Below the pieces are notes generated by a model. That model saw only the letters and a program-made list of their open reading frames with translations, was not told the DNA's origin and did not search any database. Source: Lacinutrix himadriensis (GTDB lineage: Bacteria; Bacteroidota; Bacteroidia; Flavobacteriales; Flavobacteriaceae). Taken from it: a stretch of DNA of 64,000 nt. This document shows positions 18,047-27,834 of the stretch, piece by piece. How positions within the stretch are numbered: position 1 is the first letter of the stretch; each line of letters opens with the position of its first letter. The translations under genes and the position numbers were made by a program. The stretch is taken from assembly GCF_001418105.1 (NCBI RefSeq), contig NZ_LIQI01000017.1, positions 62,001 through 126,000 of the forward strand, given 5' to 3'.

Positions 18047-21000
18047 ATGACTAGAAAAAACCTTTACATACTTCTATTAGCTATCGCTTGTAGTTTCCCA
18101 ATCTTTGCGCAACAATCTGCAACTTACACCAGTGATCTTGTAGCCTATCAAAAAGCGTTAAGCTTATATAATAACCAACAATATTTAGCAGCACAATCTT
18201 TATTTAGTCAAATAAAGAGAACGGCAAAAGCAGATGTTTTAGAAAGTGATTGTGCTTTTTATATAGCGAATTGTGCCGTGCGATTAAACCAACAAAATGC
18301 AGATCAACTAATCGAGAACTTTGTTGCAGATTATCCTACAAGTACCAAACGAAATACCGCTTATGTAGATGTTGCAGATTATTATTATATTAATGAAAAA
18401 TATGCACACGCTAAAAAATGGTATGATAAAGTAGATGAAAGCGGATTAGCAAGAGCAGAAAAAGAAAGATTCAACTTTAATAATGGGTATGTTGCTTTTG
18501 TAACGCAAGATTTTAAAACAGCAAAAGAATATTTGAGTCGTGTAGAAAACTCACAAGAATATGGATCGCAAGCCAAGTATTATATTGGTTTTATGGCATA
18601 TCAAAGTGATGATTATGATAAGGCAAATGAGTATTTTGATCAAGTTGGCGAAGAAGAGAAATACAAAGAGAAGCTTTCTTACTATCAAGCCGATTTACAT
18701 TTTAAACTAGGGAAGTTTGAAGAAGCTATAAAACTAGCAAAAGAACAAGTTCCTAATAGTGATGAAACCGAAGTTTCGCAACTCAACAAAATCATTGGTG
18801 AAAGCTATTTTAACTTAGAGAAATATGCAGAGGCTATTCCTTTTTTATCTAAATATGAAGGAAATCGTGGTAAGTGGAATAACACCGATTATTACCAGCT
18901 TGGCTATGCATACTACAAACAAAAAGAGTATCAGAAAGCCATCAACGAGTTCAATAAAATTGTTGGAGGAAATAATAGCGTAGCACAAAATGCATACTAT
19001 CATTTAGGGGAAAGCTATGTGAATCTAGACAAAAAACAAGAAGCTTTAAACGCGTTTCGTAATGCTTCAGAAATGGATTACGACTTAAAAATTCAAGAGG
19101 ATGCATGGTTAAATTATGCGAAGATTAGTTACGAAATAGGAAATCCGTACCAATCTGTTCCGCAAGTGTTATCTACTTATTTAGATACATATCCAGAAAC
19201 AGCCTACAAAAGCGAAATCGAAACCTTGCTAATCGATTCGTATATCACTTCTAAAAACTACAAGGAAGCTTTAAAATTATTAGAAGGTAAAAAGAGTTTT
19301 GAAAATAAAGTAGCATACCAAAAGGTGACTTTTTATAGAGGAATCGAATTTTACAATGAAAGCAAATATCAGGAAGCTTTAAAGCTTTTTAATACGTCTT
19401 TAAAAGAACCACAAGACGCTAAATATACTGCAAGAGCAACTTTCTGGAAAGCAGAAACGGATTATAATCTTTCTAATTTTGATGATGCTTTAGTTGGTTT
19501 TAAACAATTTGAACAACAAACTTCATCAACCAAAACGCCAGAGATTACCAACTTAGATTACAATATTGCATACACCTATTTTAAACAGAAAAATTATACA
19601 CAAGCAACACAATATTTCAATCAATTTATAAGTAAAAGAAAAGAAGACAAAGTAAGATTGAATGATGCATATCTTCGTTTGGCAGATGGTTATTTTGTTT
19701 CTAGTCAGTATAACGAAGCCATTCAAGCTTATGAGGAAGCCATTAAAATAGGAAAAATCGAAGCCGATTACGCATTTTTTCAAAAGGCATTAAGTATTGG
19801 TTATGCCGGAAATGCTTCCCAAAAGATTGCCCAATTAGAAAGGTTTATAAATACGTATGAAGCTTCTAAATTACGCGATGATGCAATTTATGAGCTTGGT
19901 AATTCCTATGTAAAAGCAGGAAACACGGACAAAGCAATGCAAGCTTATGATCGTTTAAATAGTGAATATGCTCGTAGTGCATTTGTGCCAAAAGCATTAC
20001 TCCGACAAGGATTAGTGTATTATAATGGAAGTGAAAATCAATCCGCTTTAACCAAATTTAAAAAGGTTGCTGCAGATTTCCCTGGAACTCCAGAAGCAAA
20101 TCAAGCAGTTGCTACAGCACGTTTAATTTATATCGATTTAGGAAAAGTAGACGAATATGCTTCTTGGGTGAAAACCTTAGATTATATCGAGGTTACTAAT
20201 GCCGATTTAGATAATACCACCTATGAAGCTGCCGAAAAGAAGTATTTAGATAATGAAACCGATAAAGCAATCAAGCAGTTTAATGGTTACTTGCAAGAAT
20301 TTCCAAACGGATTACATGCTTTACAAGCGCATTTCTATGTCGCACAATTGTATTTCAAAAAAGATTTAAAGGAAACCGCTGCACCACATTTTAAATATGT
20401 TACCGAAGCTTCGCAAAGTGAATTTACCGAAGAATCTTTGATGCGTTTGGCACAAATTTATACAGAAAGTAAAAATTGGACAGACGCCATTCCTGTGTTA
20501 ACTAGATTAGAAACGGAAGCAAACTTTCCGCAGAATGTGATCTTTGCACAATCTAATTTAATGAAAGCAAATTACGAGTTAGAAAAATATAATGAGGCCG
20601 TCGCTTACGCGGAAAAAGTACTATTAAAAAGTAGCTTAGATAATAAAATTAAAAGTGATGCACATGTGATTATTGCGCGTTCTGCTATAAAAACAGGAAA
20701 CGAAGACAGAGCAAAAACGGCCTATGCACAAGTGGAATTAACAGCAACAGGAGAAACGGCTGCAGAAGCCTTATTCTATAACGGATATTTTAAAAATAAA
20801 GCAGGAAGTTACGAAGCATCCAATACCACCATCCAACGTTTAGCAAAAGACTATTCTGGATATAAATATTATAGCGCAAAAGGTCTAGTGGTGATGGCGA
20901 AAAATTATTACGCTTTAAAAGATGCCTTTCAAGCAACCTATATTTTAGAAAGTGTGATACAAAATTTTGCAGCCTTTGAAGATGTTGTTGCAGAAGCACA

Positions 21001-21067
21001 AACCGAATTAAGTAAGATAAAAGCAGAACAAGCAAAAACAAATGCATCGGTTGTTCCAGAAGATTAA
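18047..21067 (+). CDS. Large secreted tetratricopeptide-repeat protein (1006 aa)
   Basis: A signal peptide (MTRKNLYILLLAIACSFPIFAQ) precedes a near-continuous run of TPR-type helix pairs. Examples are AYYKQKEYQKAINEFNKIV, AYLRLADGYFVSSQYNEAI and AIYELGNSYVKAGNTDKAM. The repeats match the TPR consensus (W/Y-x2-L/A-G-Y...A...F/Y...P). It is presumably a periplasmic scaffold. It lies upstream of, and on the same strand as, a lipoprotein and a TonB-receptor-like outer-membrane barrel. The set may act together at the outer membrane, which is inference from order. Confidence 0.85.
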   Translation: MTRKNLYILLLAIACSFPIFAQQSATYTSDLVAYQKALSLYNNQQYLAAQSLFSQIKRTAKADVLESDCAFYIANCAVRLNQQNADQLIENFVADYPTSTKRNTAYVDVADYYYINEKYAHAKKWYDKVDESGLARAEKERFNFNNGYVAFVTQDFKTAKEYLSRVENSQEYGSQAKYYIGFMAYQSDDYDKANEYFDQVGEEEKYKEKLSYYQADLHFKLGKFEEAIKLAKEQVPNSDETEVSQLNKIIGESYFNLEKYAEAIPFLSKYEGNRGKWNNTDYYQLGYAYYKQKEYQKAINEFNKIVGGNNSVAQNAYYHLGESYVNLDKKQEALNAFRNASEMDYDLKIQEDAWLNYAKISYEIGNPYQSVPQVLSTYLDTYPETAYKSEIETLLIDSYITSKNYKEALKLLEGKKSFENKVAYQKVTFYRGIEFYNESKYQEALKLFNTSLKEPQDAKYTARATFWKAETDYNLSNFDDALVGFKQFEQQTSSTKTPEITNLDYNIAYTYFKQKNYTQATQYFNQFISKRKEDKVRLNDAYLRLADGYFVSSQYNEAIQAYEEAIKIGKIEADYAFFQKALSIGYAGNASQKIAQLERFINTYEASKLRDDAIYELGNSYVKAGNTDKAMQAYDRLNSEYARSAFVPKALLRQGLVYYNGSENQSALTKFKKVAADFPGTPEANQAVATARLIYIDLGKVDEYASWVKTLDYIEVTNADLDNTTYEAAEKKYLDNETDKAIKQFNGYLQEFPNGLHALQAHFYVAQLYFKKDLKETAAPHFKYVTEASQSEFTEESLMRLAQIYTESKNWTDAIPVLTRLETEANFPQNVIFAQSNLMKANYELEKYNEAVAYAEKVLLKSSLDNKIKSDAHVIIARSAIKTGNEDRAKTAYAQVELTATGETAAEALFYNGYFKNKAGSYEASNTTIQRLAKDYSGYKYYSAKGLVVMAKNYYALKDAFQATYILESVIQNFAAFEDVVAEAQTELSKIKAEQAKTNASVVPED

Positions 21068-21071
21068 ACAA

Positions 21072-21091
21072 ATTCCTGCGAAGGCAGGAAT
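21072..21091. repeat. Small intergenic hairpin ATTCCTGC-GAAG-GCAGGAAT
   Basis: It is a perfect 8-bp stem with a 4-nt loop immediately after the TPR stop. It belongs to a small family with imperfect copies at 23529-23551 and 29690-29711. Downstream, 21118-21181 holds further short inverted stretches of the same character but no gene. Confidence 0.55.
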
Positions 21092-21199
21092 CTCATAATT
21101 AAAAAAGATAAAATTAAATGTCATGCGGAGCGCATTTATCTTCCGAAGCAATTACGAAGGTAGAGTAGAAGCATCTCATGATTCTGAAAAAATATAAGA

Positions 21200-21715
21200 A
21201 TGAAAAAAATATTAGGTATTATAATGTGTCTTGTTCTGTTTATTTCTTGTGGCAATGATGATAACAACCAAGAAGATCAAGATGCTTTTGAAGGTTGTTG
21301 TTCTCCAGATCCTGTTTTTGGTGACAACGTTAATAATTTAGATCAAACACAAGGAGAGATAGTAGTTGTTAATTTATTTACGCCTAATAATGATGGCGTT
21401 AGAGATACCTTTAAAATACATAACATTAATCTTTACGCGAATCATACGGTAACTATTTATAATAGTAATGATGAAGTGCTTTTTGAAAGCTCAAACTATG
21501 GTGAGTATCCAAACTTTTTTCCATCAGAACAACCAAACGGAATAACACCCTATCAAGATGGAACGTATAAATATAAAATTGTAGTGGAGAACGAACAGAC
21601 TTTTTTAAAATCTGGAACATTTTGTTTATTCACAAATAATCCAGTTATAGAACAAAATTTTAGCGAATGCGATCCTTTGGCAGATGGATTTGATCCAATC
21701 ATTAGTGGTCTCTAA
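21200..21715 (+). CDS. Lipoprotein with a gliding-motility-type C-terminal module
   Basis: A lipoprotein signal (MKKILGIIMCLVLFISCG, lipobox LFISC) gives a lipidated Cys at residue 17. An Asp/Asn-rich linker follows. Then comes a beta-sandwich of the CHU_C / T9SS type B sorting-domain kind: NLFTPNNDGVRDTFKIHNI, TVTIYNSNDEVLFES and QDGTYKYKIVV. Normally this module ends a T9SS cargo protein. Here it follows a lipid anchor and is extended by ~30 residues (after SGTFCLFTNN), so it probably acts as a surface or periplasmic domain rather than as a secretion signal. Confidence 0.75.
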   Translation: MKKILGIIMCLVLFISCGNDDNNQEDQDAFEGCCSPDPVFGDNVNNLDQTQGEIVVVNLFTPNNDGVRDTFKIHNINLYANHTVTIYNSNDEVLFESSNYGEYPNFFPSEQPNGITPYQDGTYKYKIVVENEQTFLKSGTFCLFTNNPVIEQNFSECDPLADGFDPIISGL

Positions 21716-21755
21716 AAAGTAAGCTTTAAACCTTAGAATATTGAATACAAAGAAT

Positions 21756-23513
21756 ATGCAAAACAAATTTAAATATATAGTATTAACCATCTTAAGTTTT
21801 AATGTAATGGTTACGTTTTCCCAAGAACGAGAACAAGACACCTTAAATCCAGATGTAATTCAGGTTATAAAACCATATACACCTACGGTTTCCGATGCTT
21901 TTAAAGTAAAGGAAGTTCCATCTTTAGACGATGAAACAACAGCTGCCAAAAAGGAAATTAAATACAATATTTTTTCATTTCCTGTAGCATCTACTTTTAC
22001 GCCAGCAAAAGGAAAAGCAGCAGTGGTAGATAAAGAAGAACCAGCAAAGTTATATGACAATTATGCAACACTTGCAGCAGGAATGTATACTTCCATTTTA
22101 GGGGAAGTATATTTAAATCATGCCATTAGTAGAACCGAAAGTGTAGGTGGTTATATCAGTCATCATTCTTCGCAAGGCGGTATTAACGATCTCCTTTTAG
22201 ACGATAATTTTTCAAATACCAAAGTAAGTGCAAACTATGCTAGAAACGAACGCGATGTGGCATGGAATATAGAAGGAGGGTTTTTACACCAAAAATACAA
22301 TTGGTATGGTATACCACAGCCTTTGTATGATGACGCTGCAGCGGATGCCATTGGAGATGTAGATCATACTTTCTACGGATTTAATCTTGGAGGAAATGTA
22401 GCTTTTACAGATTCGTATATTAATGAAGCTAGCGTTTTGTATAGACGATTTGGAGATAATAATAGTTCTGGGGAAAACAGATTTCTGGTAAATACCGATG
22501 GGGATTTTACGATGCAAGATTTGGACTTTAATATCGGTTTAAGAATCGATTATTTAGGAGGGAAGTTTGATAGAAACTATTTTACAGAAGAAGCCTTAAA
22601 ATATGGTAACTTTAATATCGGACTTTCACCAACATACCAATTAATAAAAGAAGATTTAACGCTAGATTTAGGAGTTTCGTTGTTTTATTTAAATGATACA
22701 GAATCCGGAAAAAGTAAGTTCTTTATCTATCCAAATATTTCAGCATCGTACAGAATGGTAGATGAAATTTTAATCGCTTATGGAGGAATTCAAGGGGATT
22801 TGGTTCAGAATACCTATTATGATTTTGCACAAGAAAATCCGTTTGTATCGCCTACCTTATTTATGACACCAACCGATCAAAAATATAATGTTTTTGTCGG
22901 TTTAAAAGGAAAGATAGCCAACGGAATGAGTTATGATATTAAAGGAAAATATATAGCGGAAGGCGATAAAGCAATGTACCGAAATAATCTAGTTCCTTAC
23001 GGATTTGACGCAGATGAAGCCTACCAAAACGGAAACGCTTTCGGTATTGTTTATGATGACGTTTCTACCTTTGGTGTTTCTGGAGAGATAAAGGCAGACA
23101 TCAATAGAAATTTCACCTTAGGAGTCAAAGCAGCATATTTTAGCTATAATGTAGATGAAGAAGCAGAAGCGTGGAATCTTCCAAACCTAAAAGCAAATCT
23201 ATTTTTAGATTATCAAATAACGAAACAATGGTTTGCAGGAGCAAATCTGTTCTATGTAGGAGAACGAAAAGGATTGACTGGTTTTAATGATGTTCAGAAT
23301 ATCACTTTTCCAGCGTTGTTAAATCCTACGGAAACCATCACCTTAAAAAGTTACTTTGATGCTAATGCACATGTTGGTTATCATTTAAACGATAGATGGT
23401 CGGCATTTGCAAAAGTGAATAATATTGCAAATCAAGAATATAACCGTTGGCAAAATTATCCTGTTCAAGGATTACAGTTTCTTGCAGGAGCAACGTATAA
23501 GTTTGATTTCTAA
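21756..23513 (+). CDS. TonB-dependent-receptor-like outer-membrane beta-barrel without plug
   Basis: I chose ATG 21756 because it places a good signal peptide at the N-terminus (KYIVLTILSFNVMVTFSQ). A TTG lies 15 nt upstream. The 585-aa mature protein has alternating beta-strand patterns, for example YATLAAGMYTSILGEVYLNHA and LDYQITKQWFAGANLFYVGERKG. It ends like TonB-dependent receptors: DANAHVGYHLNDRWSAF, VNNIANQEYNRW and a terminal ATYKFDF with aromatic end. No TonB box or plug domain is visible. It probably forms an outer-membrane unit with the TPR protein and lipoprotein just upstream. Confidence 0.85.
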   Translation: MQNKFKYIVLTILSFNVMVTFSQEREQDTLNPDVIQVIKPYTPTVSDAFKVKEVPSLDDETTAAKKEIKYNIFSFPVASTFTPAKGKAAVVDKEEPAKLYDNYATLAAGMYTSILGEVYLNHAISRTESVGGYISHHSSQGGINDLLLDDNFSNTKVSANYARNERDVAWNIEGGFLHQKYNWYGIPQPLYDDAAADAIGDVDHTFYGFNLGGNVAFTDSYINEASVLYRRFGDNNSSGENRFLVNTDGDFTMQDLDFNIGLRIDYLGGKFDRNYFTEEALKYGNFNIGLSPTYQLIKEDLTLDLGVSLFYLNDTESGKSKFFIYPNISASYRMVDEILIAYGGIQGDLVQNTYYDFAQENPFVSPTLFMTPTDQKYNVFVGLKGKIANGMSYDIKGKYIAEGDKAMYRNNLVPYGFDADEAYQNGNAFGIVYDDVSTFGVSGEIKADINRNFTLGVKAAYFSYNVDEEAEAWNLPNLKANLFLDYQITKQWFAGANLFYVGERKGLTGFNDVQNITFPALLNPTETITLKSYFDANAHVGYHLNDRWSAFAKVNNIANQEYNRWQNYPVQGLQFLAGATYKFDF

Positions 23514-23574
23514 AATTGCTTTTTTTTATTTCCGCGAAGATGGAAATCTCAAACGAACTAATTTCATAAAGAAT

Positions 23575-23611
23575 AAAAAACACCTTCCTTTTTTAAGGGA
23601 AGGTGTTTTTA
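23575..23611 (+). terminator. Rho-independent terminator after the outer-membrane barrel gene
   Basis: AAAAACACCTTCC pairs with GGAAGGTGTTTTT around a short T/A loop, ending in five T. Symmetry allows use from either strand. Confidence 0.85.
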
Positions 23612-23676
23612 GTTTTCTAATAAAGATAAATTGGGAAGTGTTAAAGCAAGGCGTTCATAATGAGCGCTTTTGTTAT

Positions 23677-23707
23677 TTTGTAAACTCTTTATTTCTCTCT
23701 ATTATTG
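23677..23707 (+). promoter_or_regulatory. Promoter for the LRR T9SS protein
   Basis: TTTG (23677-23680), a 19-nt spacer and TATTATTG (23700-23707, 7/8 match to TAnnTTTG). The predicted start is about 23712, before the ATG at 23729. It overlaps the alternative TTG at 23705, which argues against that start. Confidence 0.55.
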
Positions 23708-23728
23708 CAGTATCTTAAACGAAACCTC

Positions 23729-25945
23729 ATGAAACATATTTACCTACTCGTATTGGCTTGTATTACTTTTTCAATGGCTCAAGCTCAAAACATTTATATT
23801 CCTGACCCTAATTTTAAAAACGCACTAATTAATGAGTATTGTGCTGATTTTGATGGAGATGGTTATAGTGATGGAGATGTAGATACAAATAACGATAATG
23901 AAATACAAGTTTCGGAAGCTGAAGCTGTGCTGAAATTAGATTTAGAAGATTATAATATTTATTATACTATTGGTTTAGAATATTTTGTTAATTTAATTGA
24001 ATTGGATCTTACTTTTAATAATTTGCAAGGTTTAGACATTAGTCAATTAACACAGTTAGAACTCTTGATTTTACCTGCAAATCAAATTACTTCGTTAGAT
24101 TTATCTAATAATTTATTGTTAAACAGGTTAGAAGTTTCCGAGAATCAATTAACACAAATCGATCTTTCACAAAATGTTTCATTAGAACATTTGACTATTA
24201 CACAAAATCAATTGCAATCATTAGATATGTCACATAATTTAGAATTATTAGAATTGTATTGCTCTAATAATCCATTAGAAGCTTTAGATATTAGTCAAAA
24301 TAGTTTATTAGAACAAATGTCAGCAGATGAAACTTTATTACCAAGTTTAGATATTTCAAATACAGCACTACTTAGTTTGAATGTATTTAATAGTCCTAAT
24401 TTGTTTTATATAAATGCAAAAAACGGTAAAAGTGTTATTTTTTATAATCTTATTAATTGTAATAATTTATCTTATGTATGTATTGATAATAAAAATTATG
24501 ATTTTTTATTTAATTATATAACGAATAATTCTGGTCTGTCTAATGTAACAATAAATAGTTATTGTTCGTTTGTTCCAGGAGGAGATTTTTATACTATGGA
24601 AGGACAAAATAAAATCGATTTAAATAATAATGGATGTGATATAAACGATATTGTTTATCCTAGCCTTAAATTAAATATCACAAATAATGGCTTCTCTAAT
24701 ACTTTGTTTTCTAATTCTACAGAGTCATATTCAATCCCTATAACTGAAGGTGATCACACAATTAGACCAGTTCTTGAAAATCCAGATTATTTTAACGTTA
24801 GCCCAGAAAGTTTTACAGTAGATTTTCCATCAGACGCTAGTCCTTATACCCAAGATTTTTGTATCACTCCTAATGGAGAAAAAGATGATTTAGAAATTGT
24901 AATCATCCCATTAAATCAAGCGCGTCCTGGCTTTGATGCCGATTATAAAATAATATATAAAAACAAAGGAAGCACAACGTTAACTGGTACATTAGAGTTA
25001 ATTTATAATGAAAATGCTGGATTGATGGACTTTGTTTCAGCAACACCCAATATAGATAGTGATATTGCAAATGTGCTAACATGGTCTTATTCCAATTTGC
25101 AACCATTTCAAACTCGAGAAATACTCGTTACTTTCAATTTAAATACACCAACAGAAACACCTCCGTTAAATGATGGGGACCCACTTGGTTTAGTCGCTAA
25201 TATTTATCCTTTAGAAACAGACGAAACGCTTTCAGATAATAATTTTCAATTAAAACAAATTGTTGTTAATTCTTTAGACCCTAATGATAAAACCTGTTTA
25301 CAAGGTGAAATCATTACACCAGATCAAGTCGGTAAATATGTACATTACATGATTCGTTTTGAAAATACAGGAACAGCGAGTGCTGTAAATATTGTGGTGA
25401 AAGATGAAATAGATTTGGCTAAATATGATGTGTCTACATTAATTCCTTTGCATGCTAGCCACGATTTTGTAACCAATATTAAAGAAGATAATATCGTTGA
25501 ATTTATTTTCGAAGATATTAATCTTCCTTTTGATGATGCCAATAATGATGGCTATGTTGCTTTTAAAATAAAAACATTAGCAACCTTAGCTTTGGGAGAT
25601 TCTTTTGCTAATGATGCAGAAATTTATTTTGATTATAATGCACCAATTATAACCAATAATGAAGAAACAACTATTGGTGAAAATTTAAGTGTAGAAGAAA
25701 CTTCAATGCAAGATTTTGTAACAATGTATCCAAATCCAATAAATAATGTTTTACATATTAAAAGTAAAAATGCACTAGAAACGGTTTCTATTTATGATGT
25801 AAACGGAAGACAGTTACAAACCATTTCATTTACAGGAAATAAATTAGATACAGAAATAAACACAAGCGCATTCTCTCAAGGTGTTTACTTTGTGAAAATA
25901 AAAACGGAAATTGGTATACAGACCACAAAGATTATTAAGAATTAA
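23729..25945 (+). CDS. Secreted leucine-rich-repeat protein with T9SS type A sorting domain
   Basis: The 738-aa protein starts at ATG 23729 with a signal peptide (HIYLLVLACITFSMAQAQ). Residues ~20-60 hold Asp-rich, dockerin-like text (DFDGDGYSDGDVDTNND). Residues ~80-240 are ~21-residue LRRs (LDLSNN.LL..L.VS.NQLTQIDLSQN). A conserved-repeat (DUF11/DUF7619-like) region with SLDPNDKTCLQGE follows. The last ~75 residues are the type A sorting domain (MYPNPINNVLHIKS...GVYFVKIKTE...TTKIIKN). It is therefore exported by the T9SS and fixed to the surface. The ligand is unknown. LRR text is unusually Asn/Leu-rich and low in GC. Confidence 0.88.
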   Translation: MKHIYLLVLACITFSMAQAQNIYIPDPNFKNALINEYCADFDGDGYSDGDVDTNNDNEIQVSEAEAVLKLDLEDYNIYYTIGLEYFVNLIELDLTFNNLQGLDISQLTQLELLILPANQITSLDLSNNLLLNRLEVSENQLTQIDLSQNVSLEHLTITQNQLQSLDMSHNLELLELYCSNNPLEALDISQNSLLEQMSADETLLPSLDISNTALLSLNVFNSPNLFYINAKNGKSVIFYNLINCNNLSYVCIDNKNYDFLFNYITNNSGLSNVTINSYCSFVPGGDFYTMEGQNKIDLNNNGCDINDIVYPSLKLNITNNGFSNTLFSNSTESYSIPITEGDHTIRPVLENPDYFNVSPESFTVDFPSDASPYTQDFCITPNGEKDDLEIVIIPLNQARPGFDADYKIIYKNKGSTTLTGTLELIYNENAGLMDFVSATPNIDSDIANVLTWSYSNLQPFQTREILVTFNLNTPTETPPLNDGDPLGLVANIYPLETDETLSDNNFQLKQIVVNSLDPNDKTCLQGEIITPDQVGKYVHYMIRFENTGTASAVNIVVKDEIDLAKYDVSTLIPLHASHDFVTNIKEDNIVEFIFEDINLPFDDANNDGYVAFKIKTLATLALGDSFANDAEIYFDYNAPIITNNEETTIGENLSVEETSMQDFVTMYPNPINNVLHIKSKNALETVSIYDVNGRQLQTISFTGNKLDTEINTSAFSQGVYFVKIKTEIGIQTTKIIKN

Positions 25946-25960
25946 GTTTTCATGTTTTGG

Positions 25961-26040
25961 ATGTCCCCTCGAGGGTTATCGAAATGAAAATATATTTTCA
26001 TTGAAGATACCGAGCGTAGCTCATTAGGGGTGTTTTTTTG
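25961..26040. repeat. Structured intergenic element, possible bidirectional terminator
   Basis: CCCCT (about 25965) can pair with AGGGG near 26028, followed by T7. Inside is the perfect inverted repeat TGAAAATATATTTTCA (25984-25999). The long loop makes a standard terminator uncertain. Confidence 0.45.
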
Positions 26041-26153
26041 TTATTAACTCTAGCCTTAAGTTTGGAATTTGTAAAGTGTTTATGTTTTTGTCAAGAGAAC
26101 TTTAGAACTGTCTTTTTAATTCAAATAAATTATATTTACAAAAACTTCCACCA

Positions 26154-27776
26154 ATGAAAAATATTCTTTCCATTACAATTCTATTGCTAATCTTCTCATG
26201 TAATACGGAAAAACAACAAGTAGACTCCATAATTACCAACGCAAAAGTATACACTGTAAATCCAAACTTTGAAACCGCAGAAGCATTCGCAATTAAAGAC
26301 GGAAAGTTTATAGAAGTTGGTAATACAATCGATATTAAAAATAAGTTTGTTGCAGATACTATTATCGATGCTAAAGGACAAACCATCGTTCCGGGACTTA
26401 TAGATGCACATTGTCATTTTTATACATTAGGTCAGTTTACCCAAATTGTAAACCTTGTCGGTACCACTAGTTTTGTAGATGTTATAAAAAGAGTAACCGA
26501 TTTTCAGGACAAAAGAAAGAAGTCTTTTATTATAGGTCATGGTTGGGATCAAAACGATTGGGAAGAAAAAGAATACCCAAACAAAGCATTATTAGATAGA
26601 TTATTTCCAGAAACGCCAGTAGTATTAAGCAGAATTGATGGTCACGCTATGTTATGTAATCAAGCTGCTTTAGACTTAGCTAAGATTACCAAAAATACCA
26701 AAGTAGCAGGAGGAGAAATACTTCTAGAAAATGGAAAACTTACCGGAGTTTTAATAGATAATCCTATGGCGTTGGTAGAAGCCATTTTTCCGAAACCAAC
26801 TAAGCAAGAACAAATCGCAGCATTACTAGAAGCACAAACGATTTGTACTAGTTTAGGATTAACAACCGTTTCTGATGCAGGATTAAATAAAGATGTTATT
26901 CAACTTATAGATAGTTTACAACAAGCTAAAAAACTAAACATGCGCGTGTATGCTATGCTTAGCAATACCAAAGAAAACCTAGATTATTACCTTCCTAAAG
27001 GAAAAATTAAAACCGAAAAACTTAATGTACAATCCGTAAAAGTGTATGCAGATGGCGCTTTAGGTTCTCGCGGAGCAGTTTTAAAAGAAGCGTATACCGA
27101 TAAACACGATCATTTTGGAGCCATGGTTATTGGTTTAGACGATTATGAAAACTTGGCGACACGAATTGAAAAAGCAGGCTATCAAATGAATACGCATGCG
27201 ATTGGAGATTCGGCAATTCACTTTGTTTTAAATACCTACAATAAAACACTAGAAGGAAAAACAGACAGACGTTGGCGAGTAGAACATGCGCAAGTAATAA
27301 CAGACAACGATTTTGAGTTTTTTAAAAACGAAAACATCATTCCTTCCATACAACCAACACACGCTACAAGTGACATGTATTGGGCAGAAGAGCGTTTAGG
27401 AAAGGAAAGAATAAAAGGAGCCTATGCCTATAAAGCTTTATTAGAAAAGAGTGGAAGCGTGGCTTTAGGTACCGATTTCCCTGTAGAGCAGGTAAGTCCG
27501 TTTTTAACCTTTTACGCTGCAGTAGCTAGACAGGATGTAAAAGGATTTCCAGAAGATGGGTTTAATAAAGAAAACGCATTAACCAGAGAAGAAACCTTAA
27601 AAGGAATGACCATTTGGGCAGCACATGCTAATTTTGAAGAACAAGAAAAAGGAAGCATAGAAGCTGGTAAGTTTGCAGATTTTATTATTTTAGATAAAGA
27701 TATTATGGAAGTTCCTGTTCTTGAAATTACTAATATAAAAGTGCAGCAAACTTTTATTGATGGCGTGGCACAATAA
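26154..27776 (+). CDS. Amidohydrolase-family lipoprotein (YtcJ-like)
   Basis: The lipoprotein signal MKNILSITILLLIFSCN has its lipobox Cys at residue 16, giving a lipid-anchored periplasmic or outer-membrane enzyme. Core motifs of the YtcJ/amidohydrolase-3 group are GLIDAHCHF with metal ligands H86 and H88, VKVYADGALGSRGA, NTHAIGDSAIH, RVEHAQVI and ALGTDFPVE. A late KGSIEAGKFADFIILDKD closes the composite beta-sandwich. The reaction is hydrolysis of an amide, carbamate or similar C-N bond on an unknown substrate. Length (540 aa) is normal. A TATATTTA -7-like box lies 15 nt upstream of the ATG. Confidence 0.88.
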   Translation: MKNILSITILLLIFSCNTEKQQVDSIITNAKVYTVNPNFETAEAFAIKDGKFIEVGNTIDIKNKFVADTIIDAKGQTIVPGLIDAHCHFYTLGQFTQIVNLVGTTSFVDVIKRVTDFQDKRKKSFIIGHGWDQNDWEEKEYPNKALLDRLFPETPVVLSRIDGHAMLCNQAALDLAKITKNTKVAGGEILLENGKLTGVLIDNPMALVEAIFPKPTKQEQIAALLEAQTICTSLGLTTVSDAGLNKDVIQLIDSLQQAKKLNMRVYAMLSNTKENLDYYLPKGKIKTEKLNVQSVKVYADGALGSRGAVLKEAYTDKHDHFGAMVIGLDDYENLATRIEKAGYQMNTHAIGDSAIHFVLNTYNKTLEGKTDRRWRVEHAQVITDNDFEFFKNENIIPSIQPTHATSDMYWAEERLGKERIKGAYAYKALLEKSGSVALGTDFPVEQVSPFLTFYAAVARQDVKGFPEDGFNKENALTREETLKGMTIWAAHANFEEQEKGSIEAGKFADFIILDKDIMEVPVLEITNIKVQQTFIDGVAQ

Positions 27777-27834
27777 TTGCTTTCTTTGTAAAAACATTTA
27801 TTAACTAAGATTACCGCTTTCGCGGAAAGTAAAC

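Noticed and set aside
23705-23728. TTG start for the LRR protein at 23705
   Set aside because: It falls inside the predicted -7 promoter element, and the signal peptide begins cleanly at ATG 23729.
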